This document shows positions 49,104-60,100 of a DNA stretch of 64,000 nt, one piece after another. The stretch spans positions 1-64,000 of the forward strand of contig SGPL01000010.1 in NCBI GenBank assembly GCA_004802705.1, read 5' to 3'. Positions within the stretch are counted from its first letter, which is position 1. Each line of letters starts with the position of its first letter. A model generated the notes under the pieces. That model saw only the letters and a program-made list of their open reading frames with translations, was not told the DNA's origin and searched no databases. Made by a program: the position numbers and the translations under genes. The stretch is from Bondarzewia mesenterica. Taxonomy: Eukaryota > Basidiomycota > Agaricomycetes > Russulales > Bondarzewiaceae.

Positions 49104-49836
49104 ATGTCTGCCAGTGACGAGTTTTTGAAAGCCAATGAATCGTATGTTGCGGGTTTTGGAACTAAAGGCTCGCTCCCTATGCCCCCTGCCAAGAAGCTCA
49201 CCGTAGGCAAGTGAGACCATGTATGCTAGTGTTTATCCTGTGCTGAAGCTGAATTGAAGTGACATGCATGGATGCTCGTGTCGAGTGAGTGAGAGCCCCC
49301 TCGACAATGGCAGGTGCCCGAGGCTGATATCCTTCTAATCAAGTCCTGCGGCCCACTTGGGAATTAAAGAAGGCGATGCCCATGTGATCCGAAATGCGGG
49401 CGGCATAGCGTCCGTTATCCGTTTTTCCGGTTATTGAGACTTGTCTGATATACACCATAGTGCAGATGCCATTCGCAGTATTGTAGTCTCCCAGCGCCTT
49501 CTCGGAACCCGCGAAATCGCCTTGTTCCACCACACTGATTGCGGTATGCTGACATTTAAGACAGAACAACTACGCGATATCGTAAAGTCAGCTGCGCCCG
49601 GGGACCAGAAGGTGGCGAGCCTTGTGGATGGTTTGCATTTTCACGAGTTTGATGATGTGAAAGCTGCGGTGCAGAAGGACGTGCAGCTGCTGCGGGAACA
49701 TCCATTGATTTTGAAGGAGACTAAGATTACTGGATGGGTTTATGAGGTGGAAACGGGCAAGGTAGCGTTCTCTTTTCAACTTCTCAGAGTCTTTTAATTA
49801 TAAAGTGCGCAAATTTAGGTCAAACAGGTCGCTTAG
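49104..49836 (+). CDS. beta-carbonic anhydrase
   Basis: This zinc enzyme interconverts CO2 and bicarbonate. Exon 1 reads MSASDEFLKANESYVAGFGT to PPAKKLTVV and is joined by a GC..AG intron (49207-49259) to TCMDARV, which carries the first zinc Cys and the Asp-Arg dyad. A third exon gives DPAAHLGIKEGDAHVIRNAG. After a further intron (boundary uncertain near 49410-49465), DAIRSIVVSQRLLGTREIAL and FHHTDCGMLTF supply the zinc His and second Cys. The end joins YEVETGK to VKQVA across an intron, TAG 49834-49836. Length about 170-175 residues is that of the short beta-CA forms of fungi. No transit peptide is seen, so probably cytosolic. Only the exon junction after RNAGGIA is unresolved. Confidence 0.85.
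49207..49259 (+). other. GC-AG intron in carbonic anhydrase
   Basis: The donor reads G|GCAAGT and the acceptor TTGAAG. It is forced by the invariant LTVVTCMDAR: the only GT nearby leads to a stop. Confidence 0.8.
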
Positions 49837-50160
49837 GCAAAATGTGTTCCCGATTTAAAAAAACTGTATTTTTGTATACTGTCAACTATCTGATATGCTC
49901 ATAATGTCAAGAAATTTTTGCTTCATTATTTGTCCAAGCACAGGAAGTAAGAAGGAGACTCAGGGAGTCATCGACCAAAAGTGACTTAAACGTGTCACGG
50001 CGTGTTTCGACCATGTGATGCGGCTGTTCCCAGCACGTGCAGTCAGGAAGTCGCGACGGCAACCAGCTGCAATCAGGTCTGTTCTCGACTCGTTCTCGAG
50101 AGACGACAAAGTGAAAAGTGTGGTTCTCGTCGATGCTTTTTCATCTGTTTATCTTCAAGA

Positions 50161-51272
50161 ATGCAGACTGCTGATGCAGAACATGACTGCTTCTTGGCTA
50201 ACTCGACCACTCTATCGAATGTCGTGCTTCCCCGAAAAGGTCCCGTAATCGCTGTCGATTTGGACGATGTTTTGAGTCAGACAAGTCAATGCGCTGCGGA
50301 TTGCATGTTTCATTTTCCTGACTTTATTTCTTCTCTAAATATTTGCATTTTTTTTTAATACTTCAGGGCATAACAACAAATACGGGACAAACATGACACT
50401 ATCTTCATTCTATTGTAGGTGGTTTTCTTTTATATCCAATGTCAACATCCAACGATTATTCAGAGTATCTCTGACGGTAGACTCGATGTGGTATAAGGTT
50501 GACACCTTGACCAACTCATTGTACACATGTATCTTCTGGCTAACCGTACATCCACAACTAGAATCCTGGATGGGGCAATGTTCCCGAGACTCTGGACAAA
50601 GTCAAGGAGTTTTATGATGTTGATGAATTGCGCCATGCTCTTCCTGTTCCAGGAGCGGCTGATGGGCTGAATGCCCTTGCGGAAATGGGCTTTAGCCTGA
50701 TTATTGTGACGGCAAGGAATATGGCTCAGGAAGCCGAAAGCACAGAGCGTTGGCTTGAAAAACACTTCGACGGTACGAGTCATTCTTCCGGTAAATGAAA
50801 CGAAGATGCATATCTACTGTATCAAGGTATTTTTGACTGCGTTGTGTTCTCTTCGCAGCCTGAAGAACGCATCGACAAGGGTGGTCGCTACATTGGGACG
50901 ACTATGAAAAAGCTACAGGTATGCCGCGCGCCATGAAAGACATGTTTATGTGGATACTCATATTCTTCGGTTTCGTAGGTTTGCATGGTTCTGGAAGCTC
51001 AGCTTCTCATCGACGACTTGATAGAAACAGCCCTCCACTTTGGAAGGGAGGCACGGAAACCCGTGCTTCTTTTCGGCGACTATGAATGGAACAAACGGGT
51101 TAACACAAGTGAACAATGGGGGTTCCAAGAGAAGCTCGAAGCTGAAAGTGGGCGAGAGTGGTGGAAGGAGGAGGTTGTGGAGCTAAAACCAGAGGATATG
51201 ATTAAGCGAGTGCAAGGTTGGATGCAGGTCGTCCAGTGGGTAAAAGACGCTAGACGGGCGAATCAAATTTGA
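50161..51272 (+). CDS. HAD-superfamily protein, 5'-nucleotidase-like
   Basis: This is a haloacid dehalogenase-type phosphatase related to the NT5C/5'-deoxyribonucleotidase group. From ATG 50161 the protein reads MQTADAEHDCFLANST and then KGPVIAVDLDDVLSQTSQ, the DxD motif I. A GC..AG intron (50303-50366) joins QCAAD to WHNNKYGTNMTLSSFY. Part of the next exon (50420-50570) is not resolved. The frame resumes NPGWGNVPETLDKVKEFYDV, with motif II as FSLIIVTARN and motif III Lys in RYIGTTMKKLQ. The last exon has CMVLEAQLLIDDLIETALHF, then LLFGDYEWNKRVN, and ends VKDARRANQI, TGA 51270-51272. Length about 270 residues. No signal peptide or TM; the exact substrate is unknown. Confidence 0.82.
50303..50366 (+). 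other. GC-AG intron in HAD phosphatase
   Basis: The donor is T|GCATGT and the acceptor ACTTCAG. It restores the conserved HNxxYGT segment; no GT donor in the area keeps the frame. Confidence 0.65.
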
Positions 51273-51588
51273 TATTTGCCCCGAAACAGACTTGACCCTG
51301 TAATAATAGAATATTTTTCTCAACGCCATTCAACTTCAAGCAATACATCGGTTTGAGAGGTTTTCTTTGGAATTGATTCCATGGCAGTCCCGCATCCACA
51401 ATCTCAGCCTCTCGGCGCGAGCGCCGTCGTAGGGGTGACCCACGTGGATACCCCGCATTTAGATACTTTCATAATCACATGTCAACACTTTGGAGAATAT
51501 CCTGATCTCCTCGACCGTCCGGCGCCCACACCCTTAACACAACTAAAGCTCATTCTGAAAGTATCTTTCTCCGAGTGGGCCAACTGGA
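51273..51588. other. spacer and leader before the ABC transporter
   Basis: An open frame from 51381 to 51767 overlaps the transporter start in another frame and has no family features. The interval is taken as a promoter and leader. Confidence 0.4.
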
Positions 51589-54500
51589 ATGCCTGTATTT
51601 TCGATGCTAACACCGAGTTCAGCTCGTGTCGCTCAATTGGCAAAGACTTACTCGGCCCATCGCCCTGTCGTTCAACGCGTCTTGACTACTGGATTCATTT
51701 TCTACGTGCTCGGGACAACTTATCGATCGCTATCTGCAAGTGCAAGCTCTTCATCCTCTTCCTTTAAAAAGGGCAAGGGGCGTGCGAACGAGAGGAATGC
51801 GAGGAGACCACAAAGAGTAGCAGTATGTCCTGTATCATAACAGTGAGAACTTGCCAGTATGAACGAGTCGCATCTCTTCCAGGTAGATGCTATTTTTTAT
51901 GAGCGGCTCTCAGCTATACTGCGGATTGTCATACCAAGCTTGCGATCCAAGGAAGCTCTGCTATTGTTCATGCACTCGAGCCTGCTGATATTTCGTACGG
52001 CAATATCACTATATGTCGCAGCTCTGGATGGAAAGTGAGTGAAAATGAAGTCCTGCATCAAGATATTTTAGAGCGCTGTTAACGTAAACATATTCGCAAT
52101 TTAGAATCGTGGCATCGCTCGTTCGTGCTGAGACCTTGCCATTCTTATTGAACATCCTTCGCTGGCTACTTGTGGCAATACCTGCGACTTGGACTAATAG
52201 CTGGCTCAGCTATGTTCAGAACAAGCTTGCCATCGCGTACCGCACACGATTAACGAAGGAGGTTCTCAAAGAATATCTAGGGGATGATGAATATGATGCG
52301 ACAGACAAAGTGTACTATAAATTAGGCGAGTCGGAATGTTACTTTGTGCGCCCACGTTTCTCATCAACGATTGATTTTAGCCAATCTCGACGACCGGATC
52401 AAAAACCCTGACCAGTATTTACCCTGATCATTATGCTAATGCATAGGTTCTGACTTTCCTGTTCGTACAGAATGATTACTCATGATATCCATCGTTTCTC
52501 CACGCACCTCGCTGCCATCTACGCCAACATGGCGAAACCCGTACTTGACGTAATTCTGTACAACTACCAGCTATCACAGAACGTCGGTGCAGAAGGCCTT
52601 GTACTGCTCACAGTCTTGGTCCAACTCTCTGCGTCTCTCCGTATGTCGAACTGGGCATCCGAACCACTATTTTGTTACTGATGCATGAATTTAGTTCGTC
52701 GATTGACCCCACCATTTGGCATGTATACTGCACTTTCTGCACAATTGTCCGGCTCTCTACGCCATACGCATTCACGATTGGCCGAGTTTGCAGAGGAGAT
52801 CGCCTTTTTTCGGTGGCGAAGAGACCGAAAAATTATTGGTGGAGCGAGAGTATGCTGGTCTTGTCAAGCACGAAAACCGAGTCTTGAAGGGACGTTGGTG
52901 GCACGGCTGTGTGGAAGAGGGGATTGTGAAATGGCTGTGGGGGAGCTTCGGGGTAAGCAGTTTCAGATAACTTGAATGCCTCGCCTGAGATACCTGCAAA
53001 AGCTCGTCATCTGTGCAATACCGGTGTTTTTCAAAGTGCCAGGAGTGCATGCTTTCGACCTTGGTAGTCGCACAGAAGGTCCGAAACCAACCATATCATG
53101 TCTTAAGATTTCGAGTATTAATTCCCATGTATTTCCAGGATTCGTGACAAACCGTCGTTTGCTACTTTCTGCATCCGGTAATATCACATCCCACATACTT
53201 CCTATGTTCCGCATATCCTGATGGGCTAATGGCGAATTTCATTAGATGCATTTGGTCGCGTTATGTATTCATACAAAGACCTTGCAGAGCTCGCAGGCTA
53301 TACCGCACGCGTGTCCATGCTATTGGAGACTATGAAGGACGCGAAGAAAGGCCATTTTGAAAAGGCTCTGGTAAGCAGCGCTAGCACGAAAGAGAATGCA
53401 AAGAGTAAGCGCTCACTTCAGTGAACGGGAGCTTGAGGACTGAGAGTTGATGAACTATTCAGTTCTCCAGGGCCGTGGACAAGTCATTGAGTCTGAAGAG
53501 ATTCGGTTCGAAGGTGTGCCAATCGTCACGCCGAACGGGGACATTTTGGTGAAGAGCTTGACCTTCTACGTCAAGCCCGGAGTACGTGACTGTTTTGAAT
53601 CTTACCGCTAAAGTATCGATTCACGCATCCTTTTGACTAGCAACACCTCCTGATCGTTGGACCTAATGGTCAGTTTAGCGTCATCATGCTTGAAAAGGAC
53701 TTACGATCTTTTAGGCTGCGGGAAGTCTTCGTTGTTCCGTATTCTTGGGGGTCTTTGGCCCGTATATGGTATGCGCTATCCGTTTTATTATTATGAGAAT
53801 AGTTCAACGAACTGCAATCATTATGCAGGAGGGACAGTGTACAAGCCACCTGCGGACCGATTCATCCTCATTCCTCAACGACCATATTTGCCCGTTGGCA
53901 CTCTTCGCGATCAGGTCATTTATCCTGACTCAAAGGAGGACATGACTAGACGCAAGCTCAATTCGTTTTGAATTAACCGATTCTTGTCTGAGATGCCTTC
54001 CCCATAATGCAGGGCATGTCACCGATGACGATCTCCTCCGGATACTGTCGATCGTGCAAATGGACAATATCGTAGAACGGGAGGGAGGTTGGGACATCGC
54101 AAAGGAATGGCGCGACGCGCTTAGTGGAGGTGATAAGCAGAAGATTGCATGGGCACGGTTGTTCTATCACAAGCCCAAGGTATCCACCGCTTCCGTTCTG
54201 TATCTGTTAGATCAGTTGACCACGTCATTTATAGTACGCGGTCCTGGACGAAGCGACATCCCTAGTCCCAATAGTGGTCGAAGGCATGATGATGGACCAC
54301 GCAACAGAACTCGGGATAACGTTACTGACCGTGTCACACCGACCATCCCTGTGGAAGTATCATGCCATGATCCTGCATTATGACGGGCAGGGGGGATATG
54401 TTTTGCACGTCTTGTTTCTGCGATCAGCAGCATATGTTCACTGACCTCCGAATCCTGATTAATTTTAGCACGAAGCTCGATGCCGAGAAAAGGCTAGCTC

Positions 54501-54650
54501 TGCAGGAAGAGAAACAAGCGCTGGAGGCGAAGTTACTTGAAGTGTAAGTTGGTCGTTTATGTTCCTAACCACGTTGCTGAATCAATGGGTTGCAGACCGA
54601 AGATGAAGATGCGTCTGGCAGAGTTGCTGGCTGTCGCTGGCGAGCAGTGA
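51589..54650 (+). CDS. peroxisomal ABC half-transporter, ABCD family (PXA1/PXA2-like)
   Basis: ABCD half-transporters dimerise in the peroxisomal membrane and import very-long-chain fatty acyl-CoA for beta-oxidation. The start is [20 protein letters not shown] at 51589, with another ATG five codons on. Hydrophobic helices follow ([32 protein letters not shown]). A GC..AG intron (52326-52380) joins YKL to [12 protein letters not shown], part of the EAA-like loop typical of the family. The ATP-binding domain has Walker [13 protein letters not shown], the Q-loop [11 protein letters not shown], signature [13 protein letters not shown], and Walker [10 protein letters not shown] with the H-loop in TVSHRPSLW. 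It ends LAVAGEQ, TGA 54648-54650. Many short introns; about 730-760 residues, normal for a half-transporter. Which of the two yeast paralogues it matches cannot be told from the sequence alone. Confidence 0.92.
52326..52380 (+). other. GC-AG intron in ABCD transporter
   Basis: The donor is G|GCGAGT and the acceptor GATTTTAG. Splicing it joins KVYYKLA to [11 protein letters not shown], an invariant ABCD motif; reading through gives a stop-containing frame. Confidence 0.8.
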
Positions 54651-55023
54651 GAAGATTGTGTAGACTTGTAACTTAGCTTGGGCTGTAGATACTCACAGGA
54701 GACAACTTGTAGTCGTACTCCACCACTGTAATATGGAGATTAAGTCACATACATATGAACTGGGCGTCGGGAGTTACCGTTGCTTGTCGTCTGCCCAGGA
54801 TTTAAAATCGGTGTTCTCGGATGCTAATCAGGCGAAATAATGCCGAATGCTCACGTCGTCTGACGAGCTCTCGATGTGATGCACAGAAGAACTGGTGATT
54901 CTCCTTAACTTGGGTTCCTACAACCCAAGTAACAGAAAGTATCATAAACTTCCGAGCAGCCGAATTAGTAACGGCTTGAACAGAAGAAAATGTCCCGCGA
55001 TCACTCACAGACAAATCAAATGG
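54651..55023. other. convergent 3' spacer
   Basis: This lies between the ABCD transporter (+) and mitochondrial uS8 (-). No coding support. Confidence 0.45.
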
Positions 55024-55488
55024 TCAGTTGGCTCTGCATACAACCTCGCCATCAAGATGAAGCTGTAAAGCTTCTCTGGCCTCCAACCATTCATGCTCTT
55101 TGTTCTTCGTTCGAACGACCGCAATTTCGCCCATACCGAGCGGCTTCACTGTCTGTGCACGTCTACCTGTGCAAATACGGCGAATCTCCCCGATCTCCAT
55201 GAAAACACGTTTGCTTGGTTTGCTGATGAGCTCCATGCGCTCAAGCACTGGCCGATCATTGCGGTACTTGAGTTCTGCCCATATGCGCCTCTGCGCTGCG
55301 CTTGTGGCATTGAAGGCCTCGGGAGAAGGAGCGTCAATCGTTCCGCGCGTGATGCTGGTCAAGAAGCCGGTGCGGAAGAGGATAGAGAGGATCCCTAGGT
55401 TTTGGGTGGTGTGCGCGACGGAAACTGTTTGATGTCGTGCGCGAAAGGCGTTTTGTATTCGGGCGCAGAGGTCGTGTGGGCGAGGCAT
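55024..55488 (-). CDS. MRPS8: mitochondrial small-subunit ribosomal protein uS8m
   Basis: This is a single exon of 154 residues, close to the 155 of yeast Mrps8. The start MPRPHDLCARIQNAFRARHQ matches the uS8 N-terminal helix, followed by TTQNLGILSILFRTGFLTSI. The C-terminal half has RRIWAELKYRNDRPVLERME, LISKPSKRVFM and a closing KPLGMGEIAVVRTKNKEHEW with the family's GxxEhhhhRT-like block. It binds 15S-type rRNA in the mitochondrial small subunit. Starting directly with the uS8 core and no long presequence fits fungal MRPS8. It shares a divergent promoter with the PRELI gene. Confidence 0.92.
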   Translation of the reverse strand: MPRPHDLCARIQNAFRARHQTVSVAHTTQNLGILSILFRTGFLTSITRGTIDAPSPEAFNATSAAQRRIWAELKYRNDRPVLERMELISKPSKRVFMEIGEIRRICTGRRAQTVKPLGMGEIAVVRTKNKEHEWLEAREALQLHLDGEVVCRAN

Positions 55489-55890
55489 GTCGAGAAACTA
55501 TTTTTTTCAAATGAATGAACGTCGATGTATGCTGTGAGGGTATTCAGAAAGCACCTACCAAGGCCTCCACGGATTTATGTTTGACAGCAGAGAACAGGCC
55601 ACGGAAACTCGCGTGACGCGTGACCAAGAGGACTGAATTTGGGGTTAGGGCTCGCATGGCTAAATTCGTGGGAAAAACGGGCTGAGCCGGAATGGAGCCA
55701 GCATTAGACTTGATTGGCTTATAGAGCCGGATCCTACATTTTTCATACTCACGTTCCTCTATTGGCCCCCTCCCCTCCCTCTCACTTCCCCCTACTCCTC
55801 TCCCCTCTCGGTCGCACGCCTCTATTTATACCTTCCTTCCCGTCCTACTCTACTTGCAAGCGTCTCCGCGTTGTCCTCTAGAACTACTGC
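55489..55890. promoter_or_regulatory. divergent promoter, uS8m / PRELI protein
   Basis: These are 402 bases between two divergent starts. On the + strand a pyrimidine tract (55757-55815, CCCCTCCC-like) and a TATTTATA at about 55832 precede the PRELI gene. Confidence 0.5.
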
Positions 55891-56551
55891 ATGCATTATT
55901 TCTCGCAGTCGTTTACCTATGAGTATGTCCTTTTCATATTCATCCAGCACAGTTATTCATGGCGCATTTGCCCAGTCATTCATGGTCGCACGTAATCATC
56001 GGCATGTGGCACAAATATCCCAACCCCCATTGCTCACATGTTGTTACCGTCGACGTTCTTGACCGCTCTGTGAACCCACAAACTGGTGTCATACGCACGG
56101 AGAGGGTTCTCGGTTGCAAGCAGCGAGCGCCAATATGGATTGTGAAGGTATGTTTCTAGTCCGTGTGTATGCACATACAATTATTTATCTTCTGCCATTT
56201 CTACAGTTGTTCGGCGGTTCTGAGGATGCATTTGTGCGAGAAATTTCATTTGTTGATCCATCAACACAAACCACCACCATCTCTTCTGTCAACCTCACGT
56301 TATCTCAATTCGCGACATGTCACGAGAACATTCGATATTCGCCTGCAGCAGATGGCCGGACAAATTTCCACCAATCAGCGGAAATTCAGGCGCGGGTGGC
56401 AATGTGGCGGAGTGCGACCGACAAACTGGAGCACTGGTTGGCGCAGCGGTTTGAACAGAACGCTCAGCTTGGCAAGGTTGGCTTTACCGATGTGTTGCGG
56501 AAACTATGGGAGGAGGCAAAGGATCAGCAGCCCGCTCACGCATCTGCGTAG
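55891..56551 (+). CDS. PRELI/MSF1 family mitochondrial lipid-transfer protein (Ups-like)
   Basis: PRELI-domain proteins carry phosphatidic acid or phosphatidylserine between mitochondrial membranes with Mdm35. The start MHYFSQSFTYE is joined by an intron to HSWSHVIIGMWHKYPNPHCS, the classic PRELI opening with conserved YPNP. DVLDRSVNPQTGVIRTERVL and QRAPIWIVK follow; after a second intron come LFGGSEDAFVREISFVDPST, SSVNLTLSQFATCHENIRYS and a C-terminal helix (ARVAMWRSATDKLEHWLAQR), ending HASA at TAG 56549-56551. Length about 175-180 residues, normal. The SVNLTLS block resembles the Ups2/SLMO branch more than Ups1, but this is tentative. Confidence 0.88.
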
Positions 56552-57198
56552 AGATGAGTTCTTTCCTGTTGCTGTTGGGATAGTCTCGTCTCTTTTCGAT
56601 GTGATGCGTTAGACATACATTACATGGTCCTGCTAGATATCTAAAAGCGTCACCTCGATGCCCATACCACGACATCACGATACATCTTGTACTTTTCCTG
56701 CATTATTTCTCATGGGTTAGATTTGGAGGAGCTAGAGCTGGAGATGGATCATCGTGGATGATCTATCATTACATATATGATTCACTGTTTCATCTGGTTT
56801 TGAGCCTGTCTTCTACGTTTTTGCAGTTGCTTCTAAATCACACCTCTCTCTCGAAAACAGCGAGTTGATGTTGGTGACGATGAATAGAGAAATCTCATAG
56901 AATCTCATGAAAGCAGGTGACGTCACGCATCACACAAGCTCCTTTTTTATTTCTTTCACGCCAACGACATTTGACGACTCTTCGTTTCCCTCCGACTCCA
57001 TCTGTTTGAGTGTCATCTGCCGTTTTTAAAGGATTTTTGAAAAGTCTTGGAAATCATCGCTCTTAGTGACAGCCTTGGCAGCCTTCTTCCGCAGTCTGTC
57101 GTGCGGCTGTAGGGTACGTGCATTCCACGAAGGTTCGATCCTCGCTGCTGGCAACAATTATAGAATTGTTTATATGTTTTTCTAGTGCAAAGGTTATC
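56552..57198. other. spacer between PRELI and TFIIIC genes
   Basis: No coding frame is supported. Around 57132-57141 there is GGTTCGATCC, a perfect B-box core, but the flanks do not fold as a tRNA. Confidence 0.4.
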
Positions 57199-60100
57199 AT
57201 GGATGACCTTGTACATCATTGTCTACGCGAGCTCGCTTTCGACGGGGATCTAGGTTAGTCACCAATCTGATGGATCCATCATGCGACAGAACAGCACATG
57301 ATTATGTTGTCCCGGGATTTGTAAATGCTGTATTGAATCTAATCCACAAAAAATCACCTCATTATTCTAGGTTGTGGTATATCTCGTCTTCGAGATTTTG
57401 TCACCGATTTTTTTGCCCATCATACCGCGTCACATCCGCAAAATGTCGACGACGCGTACTTCACATTCGTTTGGTCGTTGATCGTACAGCAACCCACTGT
57501 GCGCATCGGCACCATCCCACCGGGTGTCCCAACAGAGGTCTTCATTGCTCCACAAAATAGCCAAGTCAATAAAGCCAAGGCCAAGAACGAGGAGGTTGAG
57601 CAACCCCCTCAGGCGACTAAATTGGATGTCATACCTCACGCGACATCCAAGACACCGGGTGAGCTCAAAGCACAATATGGCGATCGTCTTAGGATTGCAG
57701 TGGACAACGAGTCCTCTTTCGTCGCTATCACTGGTTCACATCACAGGGTCCGTTCCCCTGAGTCAAATATGTAGAGCCAGCTGACTTTCGGTTTTTGGAT
57801 CATCTAGCCGTCCAAGTTGAGCCCAATGGTCTATACTGCTTTACAATTTATCACTCGTGGGCGAGAAAAAGGTATCAGTGTCGTTGAACTCGGCAAAAAA
57901 ACTCAATATGACCAGAGGACATGCTTCTACCTTGTCAAACAACTCATCGAACTTGACCTCGTGGTCAAGCTTCGCCAAGGGGGTGTTGGATCGAATTTTT
58001 GCATACATAAGTACTTCTTCGAGCGAAGTCCGCTGTGGAAGCAAATTCGGGACGAGGAGGCGCAGGCTGCCATGGGTGGCGGTTCGGGCCCCTCGCAACG
58101 GGGAGAAGAGGCGGGAGATGTTGAGGAGTCAGCCTCCTCGGGCATCCAATTCGAACCGATGGAAGCCAGGCATCTGTCCAGTCTCCCATTAGTTCGGGCC
58201 AGGATTGTCAAGTTATTGATGTCCTCGAAGGACCAGATCCATCCGTCTCAGAATCTGCTGGTGACCATCGTATGTGCTCTAACTTTTCTTCTTTCGTGCA
58301 AAGATTCCCTCCTCAAGCCTGACATTTAATTCTCGTTTCTCGAAGGGCTTTTCCAACCCGACCAAAACGGACCGTCGTTTTTTTTCAACTTCGGCTTCGC
58401 GAGCTCTTAGAAGAGGGTTTGATAGAGAAAGTTTCAGTTCCGAACGGTAATAAACGGCTGCCGAACTCGAAGATCCCGTGTATAAGGCTAGTGAAGGGGG
58501 AAGATGAAAGGAGAACTGAGCAAAGTAATGGAACTGCAGTGGCTGAGATTTTGCGAGATGGACTCCAAGGAAGAACAGAGGCAAATGGTGCGCATATATG
58601 CGATAGTTTTCTACCGAAATCTGATCAAAAGTCTTAGATGCACCGAAACAGGGATTGAAAGCAAACGTTGCACTTCATAAACAAATCATCGATCTCCTGG
58701 AGAGTACAGGAACAAGAGGTTTGACCCTAAACGTAAGCATCCCCACCTGTCATGTAGGCAATTCCTAATACCAGTTCGTGTAAAGGAAATCTCTACCACA
58801 CTAGGCAACTTCGACAAACGTACCATCGAGCTACTGCTGACTCGACTGGAAGCTAATCCTCCACTCTCCCACATAAGCGACCTTGGCATCGCTCAACTCA
58901 TGGAGTCACATGCCCGAGAACGACGATTCCGCTATTACACTGTGCTCAATTGCCAGCAAGTCATCGCTCGGGACAAGTTGGACTCGACTCGGATCAAGTA
59001 CTCTTCGGTCGACTGTTCCGGCGCTGGCGGGTTTGCGCCCGTAGCTGCCGACGCCTTTTACGAGACCGAGCAGGCATTGGTTGGCTTTGTGGACCAATTT
59101 AACAGCAAAACTGGTATGGTGCGCAAAAGTTCCGTTTTACAGGAGGGGGCCAAGAAGAAGAGTTTGGATCCGGGTCAGGATGTCGACGGAGGCAAGTTAA
59201 AGAGCGGAAAGAAACGCAAGCGCGAGGAAGCGAGCCTTCTCGGGCGCGAGGGTGAGGCTGAAGGGGCCAAAGAAGGGGACGCCACAGAGGAGCTCCCTCC
59301 AAAAAAGAAGACCAGGCGTGTGCCGAAAAAGCGTCCCGCTGATGGAGCTGAGGGCATCGTTCAAGAAGAGGACGTCGAGACTGATCACCTTCCAAAAGGA
59401 GAGCTGATTGTGCAAGATGACGGGTCTCTCACACCGCCAGTACCCAAGAAGCGCGGTCGTCCGCCTCAAAAGAAAAAAGCCGAGGTTGGGGTCTCGGAAG
59501 GCGGAACAGGCGGTTCTCTTCTGACGGAGAAGCTGCCTTCAAGGAAGCGCGGCCGACCACGCAAGAGCGCGATGACACCTCCGGTTGCTCATGTCGAGTC
59601 CGAGGTCTCACCAGAGGAACCTCGGCAGATCGTTTCACAACACAAAGGCGGAAATTCATCTGGTCATCCCAGTAATGTGTTGTGTCACTCACCGGACAGA
59701 GACGATTCGTTGAGTGTTCAAGACTTCGAGAGGGTCATCGATAGCACTGGTGCAGAACCCATTGAAATATCTGCGGATATTATAGCTGCCCCGGTTGGCA
59801 CCCGGCGCTCATCTAGAGAGTCCAAATCCATCTACCATATGGATGACGTGCCTTCGCAGAGTCCTTCAGGGATGAAGGTTATCTCGCGCGAGGATCTTGT
59901 GCCCCCTGTAGCTCTAGTGGAACGACGCCATTCTCTAGATCTAGAGAAGGACGTTTCTATACGATTGGATGAGGGCAGGTCATCTCATGTCTCGGAAATT
60001 CTCGAAGAATCCCCGCGGAGCGCGGTCGAACCACCTTCTGCCCTTCCTGACGTAGCAGTACACATGCCGATGGGCGTCGATTCGACTGCTCAACCAACCA

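Noticed and set aside
48714..49220. 168-residue minus-strand frame
   Set aside because: It overlaps exon 1 of the carbonic anhydrase and its promoter and has no recognisable domain.
57050..57150. tRNA gene suggested by the perfect B-box core GGTTCGATCC
   Set aside because: The T-stem does not pair well, the expected 5' acceptor strand complementary to the 3' end is not present, and the A-box is poor. At most it is a degenerate tRNA-like relic.
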